64,000 bases of DNA from Roseovarius sp. THAF27 (GTDB taxonomy: Bacteria; Pseudomonadota; Alphaproteobacteria; Rhodobacterales; Rhodobacteraceae), in NCBI RefSeq assembly GCF_009363655.1, contig NZ_CP045393.1, positions 558,001-622,000 on the forward strand. Direction: 5' to 3'. The notes under the pieces were generated by a model. That model did not search any database. It had not been told where the DNA came from and saw only the letters and a program-made list of their open reading frames with translations. Below are positions 23,416 to 32,452 of the stretch, piece after piece (the first letter of the stretch is position 1; each line of letters opens with the position of its first letter). Made by a program: the position numbers and the translations under genes.

Positions 23416-24338
23416 AGGGCGGCCAGCACCGCGCGGGCGCGGTCGCAGTCGGCATCCATCTGGGCGATGAAGGCCTCGAGGCTGTCGAAGGTTTCCTCGG
23501 GACGAAGGTATTCGACGAGGGCCACGGACAGATCGGCGCCGTAGAGGTCGCCGGAGAAATCGAAGAGGAAGGTCTCGATATTGGGGACTTCGCCCTGGAA
23601 CATGGGGCGCACGCCGAGGGAGGCGGCACCGTGGTAATGGCCCTGGTGAGGGCCGTCGAGCACATCGACCAGCACGGCGTAGACGCCGAAGCGGGGCGGG
23701 TGCAGACCCTCGATGGACATGTTGGCGGTGGGATAGCCCAGGTCGCGGCCGCGTTGTTCGCCGCCGATGACTGGCCCGTCGATGCGGTGCCAGTGGCCCA
23801 GCATGGCGGCGGCGTCGCGGGGGCGGCCTTCGGTCAGGGCGTCGCGGATGGCGGTGGAGGAGACCTGGCCATCATCGCCTTCGAGAAGCGTGGCGATGGT
23901 GACGTCGAAGCCCATGTCCTGCCCGAACCGCCGCAGATGGGCGGCGGTGCCGGCACGGCCCTTGCCGAAGCAGAAATCGGCGCCGACGACGACGTGCGTC
24001 AGGCCCAGACCGTCGGCGATGACGTTGCGGGCAAATTCCTCGGGCGTGAGGCTGGCGAGGGCAGCGTTGAAGTTGAGCTCGTAGAGCCGTTCGACGCCGA
24101 GCTTGGCGAGACGGTTGGCGCGCGCCTCGTGGCCCATCAGGCGAAAGGGGGGCGCGTCGGGGGCGAAATACTCGCGTGGGTGCGGCTCGAACGTCAGCAC
24201 GCCAAGGGGACCGTCGCCCTTGCGGGCAAGGTCGATCACCGATTGGTGGCCCAGATGCACACCATCGAAGTTTCCGATGGCGACGGAGGCGCCCCGGTCC
24301 TGAGGATCAATGAAGGTGTAATCGCGGATGATGCGCAT
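23412..24338 (-). CDS. ribF: Bifunctional riboflavin kinase / FAD synthetase
   Basis: Converts riboflavin to FMN and FAD. 308 aa from ATG 24338. The N-terminal adenylyltransferase domain shows GNFDGVHLGHQ (HxGH-type) and the STAIRDAL motif. The C-terminal kinase domain shows DLGYPTANM and the ETFLFDFSGDLYG pattern. First gene of a ribF-ycgN-aldolase operon with short overlaps. Confidence 0.95.
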   Translation of the reverse strand: MRIIRDYTFIDPQDRGASVAIGNFDGVHLGHQSVIDLARKGDGPLGVLTFEPHPREYFAPDAPPFRLMGHEARANRLAKLGVERLYELNFNAALASLTPEEFARNVIADGLGLTHVVVGADFCFGKGRAGTAAHLRRFGQDMGFDVTIATLLEGDDGQVSSTAIRDALTEGRPRDAAAMLGHWHRIDGPVIGGEQRGRDLGYPTANMSIEGLHPPRFGVYAVLVDVLDGPHQGHYHGAASLGVRPMFQGEVPNIETFLFDFSGDLYGADLSVALVEYLRPEETFDSLEAFIAQMDADCDRARAVLAAL

Positions 24339-24461
24339 GGCGCAGGGGTAGCCGGATGCGGGGGGGTGATCAAGAGGCGGTGCCGCGGATTGCCCGCGGC
24401 AAGCAACGGAAGGCGTCCTGATGCGTTGATGCAGCAGCAACTGAATGAATGGAGACGAGAA

Positions 24462-25088
24462 ATGGCCGACAAACCCGTGCTCTACGGTTTCAACGGATCG
24501 ACCTATGTGCGGACGGCGCGCATGGTGCTGATGGATAACGAGGTCGATTACGACCAGGTGCATGTGAACGTGCTGGAAGGCGAGCCCAAGCAGCCCGAGC
24601 ACCTTAAGCGGCATCCGTTCGGCAAGGTGCCGGTCATGGATATCGACGATATGCGCCTGCGCGAGTGCGACGCTATCTGCCGCTATATCGACGAAACGGG
24701 CAAGGGGCCGAGCCTTCAGCCGGACGATCCCAAGACGCGGGCGAAGATGAACGAGGCGATCAGCGTTTTCACCAGCTATGGTTATGACGCGCTGATGGGG
24801 GCGGCAGGCTATCACCTGTTTCCCGAGCTGATCGGCGGCAGGAATGACGACGCGCTGTCGAAAAGCCTTGCGGATTCGCAGACGCTGAACGCGTTGCTGA
24901 TGGACTGGGCCGATCCGTTCATCTGCGGCAAGGAGCCGACGCTGGCGGACTACATGCTGGCGCCGATGATCTATTACGTGTCTCTCACGCCGGAGGCCGA
25001 CAACATCATCACCGGCAAGCTGGCGCGGTGGTGGGCCGCGGTGCAGGAGATCGAAAGCTTCAAGGCGACCGAGCCTGATATGGGCTGA
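24462..25088 (+). CDS. Glutathione S-transferase family protein
   Basis: A 208-aa protein with an N-terminal thioredoxin-like domain (LYGFNGSTYVRTARMVL; the Ser-Thr-Tyr region is the likely glutathione contact) and GKVPVMDIDDMRLRECDAICRY (cis-Pro and the glutathione gamma-glutamyl contact). The C-terminal helical domain has CGKEPTLADYMLAP. GGAGACGAGAA precedes the ATG. Divergent from ribF. The co-substrate is unknown. Confidence 0.9.
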   Translation: MADKPVLYGFNGSTYVRTARMVLMDNEVDYDQVHVNVLEGEPKQPEHLKRHPFGKVPVMDIDDMRLRECDAICRYIDETGKGPSLQPDDPKTRAKMNEAISVFTSYGYDALMGAAGYHLFPELIGGRNDDALSKSLADSQTLNALLMDWADPFICGKEPTLADYMLAPMIYYVSLTPEADNIITGKLARWWAAVQEIESFKATEPDMG

Positions 25089-25107
25089 TCGCCCTTAGGC
25101 GCGTGCC

Positions 25108-25290
25108 TCAGGTCTGGCTGGGGCCGCGCCGTTGCGAGACGGCCTGGCGGATCGCGGCCCAGTTCTCGGCCTCGGACTTGCGTCCGGCGTCTTGGGACTC
25201 GCGCATCTTGCGGGCGGCTTCGGCCTCGGCCTTGGGGCCGTGGGCGCTGAGCAGGGCGCGGGCGTATTCGGCTGTCTGGATTGCATCCAT
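25108..25290 (-). CDS. Small conserved Ala/Arg-rich protein
   Basis: A 60-aa soluble protein from ATG 25290, with GGGAGGA upstream as a clear ribosome site. Sequence features are MDAIQTAEYARALLSAHGPKA then charged helix with KMRESQDAGRKSEAENWAAI. No domain recognised. Convergent with the GST gene. Confidence 0.65.
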   Translation of the reverse strand: MDAIQTAEYARALLSAHGPKAEAEAARKMRESQDAGRKSEAENWAAIRQAVSQRRGPSQT

Positions 25291-25395
25291 CGGTTGGGTC
25301 CTCCCTATGGTTGTGCGGTACCTCAACGCATCATACACGATTCGTGTTCCGGATGTGTGACGCGGCCGTGCATGTGCAGGGCGGGTGCGGGTCGC

Positions 25396-25839
25396 TCAGT
25401 CGAACTTGCCGGTCGGGGCCAGCACGGTCGCTTCGCCCACCAGAACCTTCTTGCCATCGACGAGACAGCGGGTTTCCAGCGTAACGCGGCGCTTGGCGTA
25501 GTCGATGGCGATCACCTCGACCTCGGCCTCGACCATGTCGCCGGGGCGCACGGGGGCGAGGAATTTCAGGGTCTGGCCCATGTAGACGGTGCCATGCCCC
25601 GGAAGCTGTTCGCCGATCACCGCAGAGATCAGCCCGGCGGTGAGCATCCCGTGGGCGATGCGGCCCTCGAAGATGGTATCGCGGGCGTAGTCGTCGTCCA
25701 TGTGCACCGGGTTATGATCGGTCGAGACCTCGGCGAACATGCGGATATCCTCGTCGGTCACCACCTTGCGCAGCGACCGGGTCATTCCCATTTCGATCTC
25801 TTCGATCGTGATCGTTCCGCGCGGCATGTTGTCCAACAT
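25396..25839 (-). CDS. MaoC-like hydratase (R-specific enoyl-CoA hydratase type)
   Basis: A 147-aa hot-dog protein. The hydratase-2 motif is clear: AEVSTDHNPVHMDDDYA, with the Asp-x4-His dyad, then GRIAHGMLTAGLISAVIG. ATG 25839 is chosen because GGAGGG lies four bases before it; the longer frame adds residues without support. Members hydrate trans-2-enoyl-CoA, supplying (R)-3-hydroxyacyl-CoA. No phaC or fatty-acid gene is adjacent. Confidence 0.9.
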   Translation of the reverse strand: MLDNMPRGTITIEEIEMGMTRSLRKVVTDEDIRMFAEVSTDHNPVHMDDDYARDTIFEGRIAHGMLTAGLISAVIGEQLPGHGTVYMGQTLKFLAPVRPGDMVEAEVEVIAIDYAKRRVTLETRCLVDGKKVLVGEATVLAPTGKFD

Positions 25840-25953
25840 CAGACCCTCCATTTCCACCTGCGCCCGCATTGGGTGCGCAATAAATAACACCATACGATAG
25901 GTAAGGTTGCAACTTTATTACTTTGCAGGCGCAGAAAATCAAGGGTTATTTTG

Positions 25954-26829
25954 TCAGCGCAACTTGCCGATGGCATAGGTCGGAGACGACATTTCCTTTT
26001 GCAGGTAAGCGGTTAGCGCGTCCAGGTCGGGCTGGTGCGACGTTTTGGTCTCGTCGGCGGCCAGCCCGCCGGTGATGAAGAGAGAATCGATGTCCTCGCC
26101 GGTGGCGCCCTGGATGTCGGTGGCGATTCCGTCGCCGATGGCGAGAATGCCGTCGCTGGAGATATCCTTGCCCAGGGCCGCCAGGCGGCGGCGGGCGAGG
26201 TCGTAGATCGGCGGGTGCGGCTTGCCGAAATAGAGGCTTTCGCCGCCCATGTCCGTATACAGCCGGGCGAGCGCGCCCGCGCACCATTCGCGCACATCGC
26301 CACGATCGACAATGATATCGGGGTTGGCGCAGAGCAGTTTCAGGCCTTTCTGCTTGGCATAGAGGAAATCGGCGCGGTTCGTGTCGGGATCGGCCATCGG
26401 GTCGTTGGGGCCGCAGCAGACGATGCCCTCGGCCTCCTTGAGGTCGACCCTTTCGATCTCGACGGGATCGTCGATCACCTCCAAGGGCTCGAAAAAGCCG
26501 GCGTCACGCTCCCATTCGCCCATGAACCAGACCTTGCGGCCGACCATGCCGCGATACATCGCGGCGCGGGCGCTGTCGCCGGAGGTGGCGATGGCGTCGT
26601 AGCAGGCGGCGGGCACGCCGAAGCTGTCGAGCTGGGATTCGACGCCGGCGCGGGGCTTGGGAGAGTTGGTGACAAGCACCACCGTCCCGCCATCGGCGCG
26701 ATAGGTCATCAGCGCCTCGACCGCCTCGGGGTAGGCGGTGACGCCGTTATGCACGCAGCCCCAAAGGTCGACGAAGAGCGCGTCGTAATTGCCGGAAATG
26801 TCGGAGAGGGAATTGATGATCTGGGTCAC
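25954..26829 (-). CDS. TIGR01459-type HAD hydrolase
   Basis: A 291-aa NagD-like HAD phosphatase. Motif I is FVDLWGCVHNG, where the second Asp of DxD is Trp as usual in this subgroup; motif II is LVTNSPKPR; the last motif is GDGIATDIQGA. The substrate is unknown. Separated from DUF1150 by a strong dyad. Confidence 0.85.
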   Translation of the reverse strand: MTQIINSLSDISGNYDALFVDLWGCVHNGVTAYPEAVEALMTYRADGGTVVLVTNSPKPRAGVESQLDSFGVPAACYDAIATSGDSARAAMYRGMVGRKVWFMGEWERDAGFFEPLEVIDDPVEIERVDLKEAEGIVCCGPNDPMADPDTNRADFLYAKQKGLKLLCANPDIIVDRGDVREWCAGALARLYTDMGGESLYFGKPHPPIYDLARRRLAALGKDISSDGILAIGDGIATDIQGATGEDIDSLFITGGLAADETKTSHQPDLDALTAYLQKEMSSPTYAIGKLR

Positions 26830-26899
26830 TGCGATACGGGCCTTTCGCGTCGGGTGCGTCGAAAGCGGTATGCCAGTGGCGGGGCTGTTTGACCAGCGG

Positions 26900-26929
26900 G
26901 GTTTCGGCCCGGTTATGCGGGCCGAAACC
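26900..26929 (-). terminator. 12-bp stem-loop after hsp20-DUF1150
   Basis: GGTTTCGGCCCG / CGGGCCGAAACC with a 6-nt loop, 12 bp past the DUF1150 stop. There is no run of U, so it may act by mRNA stabilisation or Rho-independent pausing. Confidence 0.6.
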
Positions 26930-26940
26930 GAAGTGGGGTT

Positions 26941-27168
26941 TTAGTGGACCGTGACAGGGTCGAGGTCGTTCTGGCGGGCCAGGACGAAGGCCATCTTGCG
27001 GTCGGCGACCAGCGCCAGGCGCTCGCCTTCCTCGTTGTGCACCGCGTAGAGCGTTTCAAGCTCGCCCACCTGCTCGCGCACCTCGTCGGGCAGGTCGTCG
27101 GCGTTGACCTGGCGGACATAGACGATGGGACGCTCGGTCTCGTGGTCGAATTCGTACTGCGTGTCCAT
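26941..27168 (-). CDS. DUF1150 family protein
   Basis: A 75-aa acidic protein with the DUF1150 pattern (PIVYVRQVNADDLP ... LYAVHNEEGERLALVADRKMAF). In alphaproteobacteria this gene commonly follows hsp20. It starts five bases after the hsp20 stop and so shares the heat-shock transcript. Biochemical role unknown. Confidence 0.9.
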   Translation of the reverse strand: MDTQYEFDHETERPIVYVRQVNADDLPDEVREQVGELETLYAVHNEEGERLALVADRKMAFVLARQNDLDPVTVH

Positions 27169-27173
27169 ACTGT

Positions 27174-27587
27174 TTACCCCTTGTTTATCTTGATGGTCTG
27201 AACCACCGTTTCTGGTGCGGCGCGCGTGAGGTCCACGTGCAACAGCCCGTTTTCCATGATCGCCTCGCCCACTTCGACGCCATCGGCCAGCACGAAGCTG
27301 CGCTGGAATTGGCGGGCGGCGATGCCGCGATGCAGGAATACCCGGCCATCCGAGTCGTCGCGCTGGCGTCCGCGGATCACCAGTTGCCGGTCCTCCAGCG
27401 TGATCGAAAGGTCCCCTTCGGCGAATCCGGCCACGGCCAGCGTGATGCGATACGAATTCTCCGAGGTCTGTTCGATGTTGAAGGGCGGATAGCCTTCGTT
27501 CCCCGACTTGGCGCTGCGTTCCAGCAGGCGTTCAAGTTGCTCGAAGCCGAGCATGTAGGGGTGCGATCCCATCGATAGCTTTGTCAT
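27174..27587 (-). CDS. Hsp20-family small heat-shock protein
   Basis: Holdase chaperone of the IbpA class. 137 aa: a short N-terminal arm (SMGSHPYMLGFEQLERLL), the alpha-crystallin domain from YPPFNIEQTSENSYRITLAV to ENGLLHVDL, and a C-terminal tail with the oligomerisation IKI motif (TIKINKG). Transcription starts from an RpoH-type promoter at 27660-27688, and the ribosome site is masked by a ROSE-like hairpin at 27593-27615, so control is expected at both levels. Confidence 0.93.
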   Translation of the reverse strand: MTKLSMGSHPYMLGFEQLERLLERSAKSGNEGYPPFNIEQTSENSYRITLAVAGFAEGDLSITLEDRQLVIRGRQRDDSDGRVFLHRGIAARQFQRSFVLADGVEVGEAIMENGLLHVDLTRAAPETVVQTIKINKG

Positions 27588-27592
27588 GGGCG

Positions 27593-27615
27593 TGTCCTTA
27601 TCCAGTCAAGCGACA
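27593..27615 (-). promoter_or_regulatory. ROSE-type RNA thermometer masking the hsp20 ribosome site
   Basis: In the hsp20 5' UTR, UGUCGCUU pairs with AAGGACA over an 8-nt loop, giving seven base pairs with a bulged G. This places UCGCU opposite the Shine-Dalgarno AGGA, the UYGCU signature of ROSE elements. The Shine-Dalgarno is fully paired in the cold form and the hairpin is weak enough to open on heating. Confidence 0.7.
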
Positions 27616-27659
27616 GTCCGTATGTGAAGGCCCCGTTCGCGGCGACCTCTTGTGATTGA

Positions 27660-27688
27660 ATATGGGGCCGCGGGGCGGGGCCTGCAAG
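27660..27688 (-). promoter_or_regulatory. RpoH (sigma32)-type promoter of hsp20
   Basis: On the minus strand CTTGCAG and CCCCATAT are separated by 14 bp, matching the sigma32 consensus closely. Transcription would start near 27653, leaving a 5' UTR of about 65 nt that contains the ROSE hairpin. Confidence 0.7.
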
Positions 27689-27756
27689 GGCTATGCCCGC
27701 AAGAGGTTTGGCGCTATTGTCGGGATACGCGGTGGTTTCGGGAGACTCTTGCCCAA

Positions 27757-27981
27757 ATGAACAAGTTCAACGAGCTGTCGATGAAGTCCGACGAGGTGCT
27801 GCGGGTGGAACTGGAAGAGTTCCGCCGCCAGCACCGCGATCTGGACGAGGCGATCCGGGCGCTGGAGGAAAAAGGCACGAGTGATCCCCTGACCGTGAAA
27901 CGCTTCAAGCAGCAGAAATTGCGGCTGAAGGACCGGATCCAGTGGATCGAGGATCGGCTCTTGCCGGATATCATTGCGTAG
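27757..27981 (+). CDS. DUF465/YdcH-like small coiled-coil protein
   Basis: A 74-aa protein of heptad character: DEVLRVELEEFRRQHRDLDE then EEKGTSDPLTVKRFKQQKLRLKDRI, the DUF465 pattern. GGGAGA is about 10 bases upstream of ATG 27757. Likely first gene of a short operon with purE (46 bp) and purK. Function unknown. Confidence 0.85.
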   Translation: MNKFNELSMKSDEVLRVELEEFRRQHRDLDEAIRALEEKGTSDPLTVKRFKQQKLRLKDRIQWIEDRLLPDIIA

Positions 27982-28027
27982 GCAGCGGCGATAGGTATAG
28001 TGCGCGCTCCGTAAAGGGGAGCGTGAC

Positions 28028-28516
28028 ATGGGCAATCCGCAGATCGGCATCATCATGGGCAGCCAGTCGGACTGGACCACGATGAAGGAGGCCGCGGTGA
28101 TTCTGGACGAGCTGGGCGTGGCGTACGAGACGCGCATCGTCTCGGCGCACCGCACGCCGGACCGGCTGTGGGAGTATGGTAAAGCGGCGGTCGACCGTGG
28201 ACTGAAGGCGATCATCGCCGGGGCCGGCGGCGCCGCGCATCTGCCAGGGATGATGGCCAGCAAGACGCGGGTGCCGGTCATTGGCGTGCCGGTGCAGACC
28301 AGGGCGCTCAGCGGTGTCGACAGTCTTTATTCCATCGTGCAGATGCCCAAGGGCTTTCCCGTGGCGACCATGGCGATCGGCGCGGCGGGGGCGGCCAATG
28401 CTGGCCTGATGGCGGCGGCGATCCTGGCCAATGGCGATGCGGATCTGGCGGCGCGGCTGGACGAGTGGCGCGCGGCGCTGTCGGCCTCGATCCCCGAGGA
28501 GCCCAGCGATGACTGA
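28028..28516 (+). CDS. purE: N5-carboxyaminoimidazole ribonucleotide mutase
   Basis: Class I PurE converts N5-CAIR to CAIR in de novo purine synthesis. 162 aa. Signatures: MGSQSDW (substrate phosphate loop), SAHRTPDR (catalytic His), and [22 protein letters not shown] precedes the ATG. Its last 8 bp overlap purK. Confidence 0.97.
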   Translation: MGNPQIGIIMGSQSDWTTMKEAAVILDELGVAYETRIVSAHRTPDRLWEYGKAAVDRGLKAIIAGAGGAAHLPGMMASKTRVPVIGVPVQTRALSGVDSLYSIVQMPKGFPVATMAIGAAGAANAGLMAAAILANGDADLAARLDEWRAALSASIPEEPSDD

Positions 28517-29582
28517 GCCTTTGCCGCAGGGCGCGGTGATCGGGATCCTGGGGGGCGGTCAACTGGGCCGGATGCTGTCCGTCGCGGCCAGCCGTCTGGG
28601 GTTCAAAACCTGTATCTACGAGCCGGCAGGCGATTGCCCGGCGAGCCATGTGTCGAATTTCCATTTCCAGAAATCCTATGAGGTCGAAGACGCGCTGCGG
28701 CAGTTCGCCGGCGCCGTGGACGTGGTGACCTACGAGTTCGAGAATATCCCGACCTCGGCCTTGGACGTGCTGGAGGAGGCTCGCCCGATCCGCCCGGGGC
28801 GCGAGGCGCTGCGGGTGAGCCAGGACCGGCTGACCGAGAAGGACTTCCTGACCGGGCTGGGGCTGCGCACCGCGCCCTATGCCGACATCACCGATCTGGC
28901 GCGCCTGAAGGCCGCGCTGGAGGAGATGGGCACGCCCGCGATCCTGAAGACGCGGCGCTTTGGCTATGACGGCAAGGGGCAGGTGCGGATCAATGATGCG
29001 TCCGAGGCCGAGGCCGCGCTGGACGCGATGCAGGGCGCGCCGGCGATCCTGGAAGGGTTCGTCGAGTTCAGCCACGAGGTGTCGGTGATCGGCGCGCGGG
29101 GCTTGGACGGGCAGGTGGCCTGTTTCGATCCGGGCGAGAACGTGCACCGCGACGGGATCCTGCACACTACCACGGTGCCCGCGACTCTGAGCACGGCGCA
29201 GCGGACGGATGCAGTGCTGCTGGCCGGGCGGATCCTGAACGCGCTGGATTATGTCGGCGTGATCGGCGTGGAGTTGTTCGTGACGTGTCAGGGCCTGATC
29301 GTGAACGAGATCGCGCCGCGGGTGCATAATTCGGGGCACTGGACGCAGCAGGGTTGCGCCGTGGACCAGTTCGAGCAGCATATCCGGGCTGTGGCGGGAT
29401 GGCCGCTGGGGGACGGGTCGCGCTATGCGGACGTGGTGATGGAAAACCTCATTGGCGACGACATGGACCGTGTGCCGGACATTGCCGGGGAGGCCGGGGC
29501 GAGCCTGCATCTCTACGGCAAGGCGGAGGCCAAGCCGGGGCGCAAGATGGGGCATGTGAACCGCGTCGGGGGCGCGGGCTAA
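28509..29582 (+). CDS. purK: N5-carboxyaminoimidazole ribonucleotide synthase
   Basis: ATP-grasp enzyme making N5-CAIR from AIR and bicarbonate, the substrate for PurE. 357 aa. N-terminal [15 protein letters not shown]-grasp [13 protein letters not shown], and the metal site GVELFV with [14 protein letters not shown] are all present. Translationally coupled to purE by an 8-bp overlap; its stop overlaps the convergent phnM by 4 bp. Confidence 0.97.
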   Translation: MTEPLPQGAVIGILGGGQLGRMLSVAASRLGFKTCIYEPAGDCPASHVSNFHFQKSYEVEDALRQFAGAVDVVTYEFENIPTSALDVLEEARPIRPGREALRVSQDRLTEKDFLTGLGLRTAPYADITDLARLKAALEEMGTPAILKTRRFGYDGKGQVRINDASEAEAALDAMQGAPAILEGFVEFSHEVSVIGARGLDGQVACFDPGENVHRDGILHTTTVPATLSTAQRTDAVLLAGRILNALDYVGVIGVELFVTCQGLIVNEIAPRVHNSGHWTQQGCAVDQFEQHIRAVAGWPLGDGSRYADVVMENLIGDDMDRVPDIAGEAGASLHLYGKAEAKPGRKMGHVNRVGGAG

Positions 29583-30724
29583 CCGACGAAGCGCGCGGCG
29601 ACCTCGCCTTTCATGTAGGTGACCTGACCGCCCGAGAGCGTGGCGCAGACATCTCGGGTCTTGGTGTCGACGATGACGAGGTCGGCGCGCTGGCCGGGGG
29701 TGAGCGTGCCACGGTCGGTGAGACCCAGAAGCCGTGCCGGACCCGACGAGATCATCCCCCAGGCGGCGGCGAAGTCCATCAGCCCGCCATCTGCCAGCAG
29801 GAAGGCGGCGCGGCGCATGGACGGGTAGTGATAATCCGAGGCGAGCGCATCGCACAGCCCCATCGCGATGAGGTCGAGCGCGCTGGCATTGCCCTTGTGC
29901 GAGCCGCCGCGCACCACGTTGGGGGCGCCAAGAACGATGGGCGCGCCGGTGGCGCGGGCGGCCTCTGCCGCCTCGGTGGTTTCGGGGAACTCGGCGATGT
30001 GGACGCCGCGCGCGTCCCATGCGGCGCGCTGGGCGGCGGTGTTGTCGTCGTGACTGCCAAGGCGCACGGGCAGGTCCGAGAGCCGGTCGCAGAGGGCGTC
30101 GAGGGCGGCGGGTACGTCTTCCATCCCGGCGTGCAGCGCGTGGATGTCTTCGAGGTGTCTGTCGGGATTCTTGCCGATCCTGAGCGACTTGCCCACGTGG
30201 CCGGGGGGCGTCTTGCCCTTGGCCAGCAGGTCATGCGGCAGGTGGTCGTTGAACACCAGGTAGGGGATGGCGTGGCGGGTGATCCAATCCTCTATCGTGG
30301 CGTAGTCGTCCAGCATCGAGATCTCGAAGCGCAGTTGCACGCGCAGGTCGGTGCCGACGCGGGGGCGGATATCGTCGAGGCTTTCCAATACGCGCCGGGC
30401 GAAGTCCGGCCCGCGCATCCCGCCTTCCCAGCTGTAGAACTGCGCCAGCGTGGCGGTGGTGATGCCGTTGGCGGCCAGCTCGGTCTCGGCCACGATCAGG
30501 CCCTGGTCGAGGTCTTTCATGGCGCCGCGCCGGGGGGCGAGGTGTTTTTCGAAGGCGTCGCCATGGGCGTCGACGAGGCCGGGCAGGATCAGATAGCCCG
30601 AGAGGTCGATCTCGCGGGCCGGTGCGGTGTCGGTGACGCGGCCGTCCGCGACTGCGAGCGGCGTCTCCTCAAGGCCCGCAGGCGTCAGCACCTCGGCCCC
30701 GGTCAGGCGCAGGGCAAGGGTCAT
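29579..30724 (-). CDS. phnM: PhnM-like alpha-D-ribose 1-methylphosphonate 5-triphosphate diphosphatase
   Basis: Amidohydrolase-superfamily protein of 381 aa. The metal site begins [17 protein letters not shown], as in PhnM, with later His at LGSHDDN and the Asp in [10 protein letters not shown]. In the C-P lyase pathway it removes pyrophosphate from the triphosphate intermediate. No other phn gene is in the window, so it is an orphan and may act on another nucleotide-like substrate. It overlaps the upstream lipase-like gene by 4 bp. Confidence 0.85.
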   Translation of the reverse strand: MTLALRLTGAEVLTPAGLEETPLAVADGRVTDTAPAREIDLSGYLILPGLVDAHGDAFEKHLAPRRGAMKDLDQGLIVAETELAANGITTATLAQFYSWEGGMRGPDFARRVLESLDDIRPRVGTDLRVQLRFEISMLDDYATIEDWITRHAIPYLVFNDHLPHDLLAKGKTPPGHVGKSLRIGKNPDRHLEDIHALHAGMEDVPAALDALCDRLSDLPVRLGSHDDNTAAQRAAWDARGVHIAEFPETTEAAEAARATGAPIVLGAPNVVRGGSHKGNASALDLIAMGLCDALASDYHYPSMRRAAFLLADGGLMDFAAAWGMISSGPARLLGLTDRGTLTPGQRADLVIVDTKTRDVCATLSGGQVTYMKGEVAARFVG

Positions 30725-31443
30725 TCCGTGAGGCCTATGAACATGTCGGTGATGTTCATGTCGTGGTCGAACCTGCCCGTGCGCAGGAAGGCCAGCACCT
30801 GTGCTATGACGTAAGGATTGTTCATCATGAAGGTGTGGCTGACCGGCAGTTCGATATGATCGGCCATGCCGTCGACCTTGGTGGATTCGACCGACACCTT
30901 GCCGTCATCGGCGCCCTCGATCAGGACCGAGAAATAGGGGTTGAGGGAGCGCGTGCCGGCGATGATCCCAAGCTCGAAATCCACTGGCGGGAGCGTGTTG
31001 GTGATGCTGTCCGTGCCGGTGTCGAGTTGCATGCCGGCGGGGCCGTTCATCCACTCGAACAGCTCCAGCCCGCCCAATTCGTCCACCAGTTCCGAGCCGT
31101 GATTGGGCGGTCCCAGCATGACGACGCGGCCCATGTCGGCGGGGCGATTGTCGCGCAGCCAGTGGCGCAGGAGGATGCCGCCCATGGAGTGGGTGACGAA
31201 ATGGATCCTGTCCTGCCCGCAGACGCGGGCGGCATAGGGCAGGGTTTCCTCGGCCAGTTCGGCGATATCGAGTTCGGTCGAGGGATAATCGGTGCGGAAG
31301 GTGGTGTAGCCTTCGTTCTTCAGCACTTCCTCCATCACGATGAAGGAGGTTTCGGTCCGCGCCAGGCCATGCAGCAGCACCACGCAATCGGCCAGCGCCG
31401 GGGCGGGGAGCAGAAGGGCAAGGGCGGTGAGCGCGGCTTTCAT
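30721..31443 (-). CDS. Secreted lipase-like alpha/beta hydrolase
   Basis: A 240-aa protein from ATG 31443 with a signal peptide ([17 protein letters not shown]). The start of the fold is [10 protein letters not shown], the nucleophile is in THSMGG (Ser about residue 88), followed by [12 protein letters not shown]. The catalytic His is likely in LPVSHTFMM. It resembles periplasmic triacylglycerol-lipase-like proteins. In an operon with phnM (4-bp overlap). Confidence 0.85.
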   Translation of the reverse strand: MKAALTALALLLPAPALADCVVLLHGLARTETSFIVMEEVLKNEGYTTFRTDYPSTELDIAELAEETLPYAARVCGQDRIHFVTHSMGGILLRHWLRDNRPADMGRVVMLGPPNHGSELVDELGGLELFEWMNGPAGMQLDTGTDSITNTLPPVDFELGIIAGTRSLNPYFSVLIEGADDGKVSVESTKVDGMADHIELPVSHTFMMNNPYVIAQVLAFLRTGRFDHDMNITDMFIGLTE

Positions 31444-31489
31444 GCAGACTGAGATAGGCGTTCCGGCGGCACAGATACAGCCCCGGCGC

Positions 31490-32341
31490 TCAGGTTTTGC
31501 GGCGGCGCGGCATGGAAAGCGCAACGCCGCCCAGAACGAGGGCGGAGGAGAGCACGATCTGCACGGTCAGGGATTCGTTCAAGAGGAGGATGCCGCCCAG
31601 GAGCGCGATAATCGGCACGGTGAGTTGCGCGACGGCGGCGACAGAGGCGGCGAGCGATGGCAGGACGGTATACCAGAGCGCGTACCCCAGGCCGGAGGTG
31701 ACTGCGCCGGTGACAATGGCGAGGAGGATGCCGTAGGTGGTTAGAGGGGCGGCGTCAGCGGGGCTGGGCAGGGCGAGCCAGGCCAGCAGTCCGAAGGGGG
31801 CGGCGAGGGTGAAGTTGGCGGCGGTGGCCTGAAGCGCGTCTTTCGCTTTGCGGCCCGCAAGGGAATAGACGCCCCAGCCGATGCCCGCGAGTGCCATGAG
31901 CGCGCCATGCACAGGGCTGACCGGCGTGCCGGCGCCGGGCCACATCAGCCAGGCGAGGCCGGCGAGCGCCAGCCCCGCGCCGATCCAGCGGCGGGCGGGC
32001 AGGGGCTCGCGCGTCAGGAGGGCGGCGGCGAACATGGTGATCTGGACCATGCCGAAGAGGATGAGCGCGCCAAGCCCCGCATCAAGCGCGCTATAGGCCA
32101 GCGAGAAGCCGTACATGTAGGCCAGGAGAGAGACGACGCCCGCCACCCGCGCGGGCCCACCGAGGCGCAGCCCGCCGCGCAGGACGATGCAGAGACCGGC
32201 CAGCATTGCCGCGCCCGCCACCAGACGGATCGCACCGAACGGCACGGCGTCGATGTGGCCGCCCGCCAGCGCCAGGCGGTTGAGGATGGAGTTGGCGGCG
32301 AAGGCCACCATCGTCAGGGCGGTGAGCAGGAAGAGGCGCAT
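31490..32341 (-). CDS. EamA-family (DMT) permease
   Basis: A 283-aa inner-membrane protein with about ten hydrophobic helices in two EamA repeats; the second repeat ends in [23 protein letters not shown], the typical Glu-containing motif. Family members export amino acids or metabolites. No substrate clue from neighbours. Preceded by the terminator of the sterol desaturase operon. Confidence 0.85.
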   Translation of the reverse strand: MRLFLLTALTMVAFAANSILNRLALAGGHIDAVPFGAIRLVAGAAMLAGLCIVLRGGLRLGGPARVAGVVSLLAYMYGFSLAYSALDAGLGALILFGMVQITMFAAALLTREPLPARRWIGAGLALAGLAWLMWPGAGTPVSPVHGALMALAGIGWGVYSLAGRKAKDALQATAANFTLAAPFGLLAWLALPSPADAAPLTTYGILLAIVTGAVTSGLGYALWYTVLPSLAASVAAVAQLTVPIIALLGGILLLNESLTVQIVLSSALVLGGVALSMPRRRKT

Positions 32342-32395
32342 GGGATAGCCGTAGCGCGGGGCGGGGGCGAAGGAAACTCACATTGGCGCGGTGGC

Positions 32396-32450
32396 GGAAT
32401 TTTGAAAAAATTCCGGGCAAATTTCTTTTGAAGAAATTTTCTGCGCCCGG
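32396..32450 (-). terminator. Intrinsic terminator after the sterol desaturase gene
   Basis: On the minus strand CCGGGC / GCCCGG encloses AAATTTCTT CAA AAGAAATTT and is followed by AATTTTTTC. A second small dyad GGAATTTT / AAAATTCC overlaps the U-rich tail (32396-32414). Confidence 0.7.
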
Positions 32451-32452
32451 CG

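Noticed and set aside
21899..23665. 588-aa frame suggesting fusion of threonine aldolase with an N-terminal domain
   Set aside because: The N-terminal part is the out-of-frame read of the YcgN-like gene and ribF.
27645..27707. Possible structured small RNA (ACCTCTTG/CAAGAGGT stem) upstream of DUF465-purE, reminiscent of 6S RNA location
   Set aside because: The minus strand here is better explained as the hsp20 RpoH promoter and 5' UTR; no 6S-like long rod fold could be drawn.
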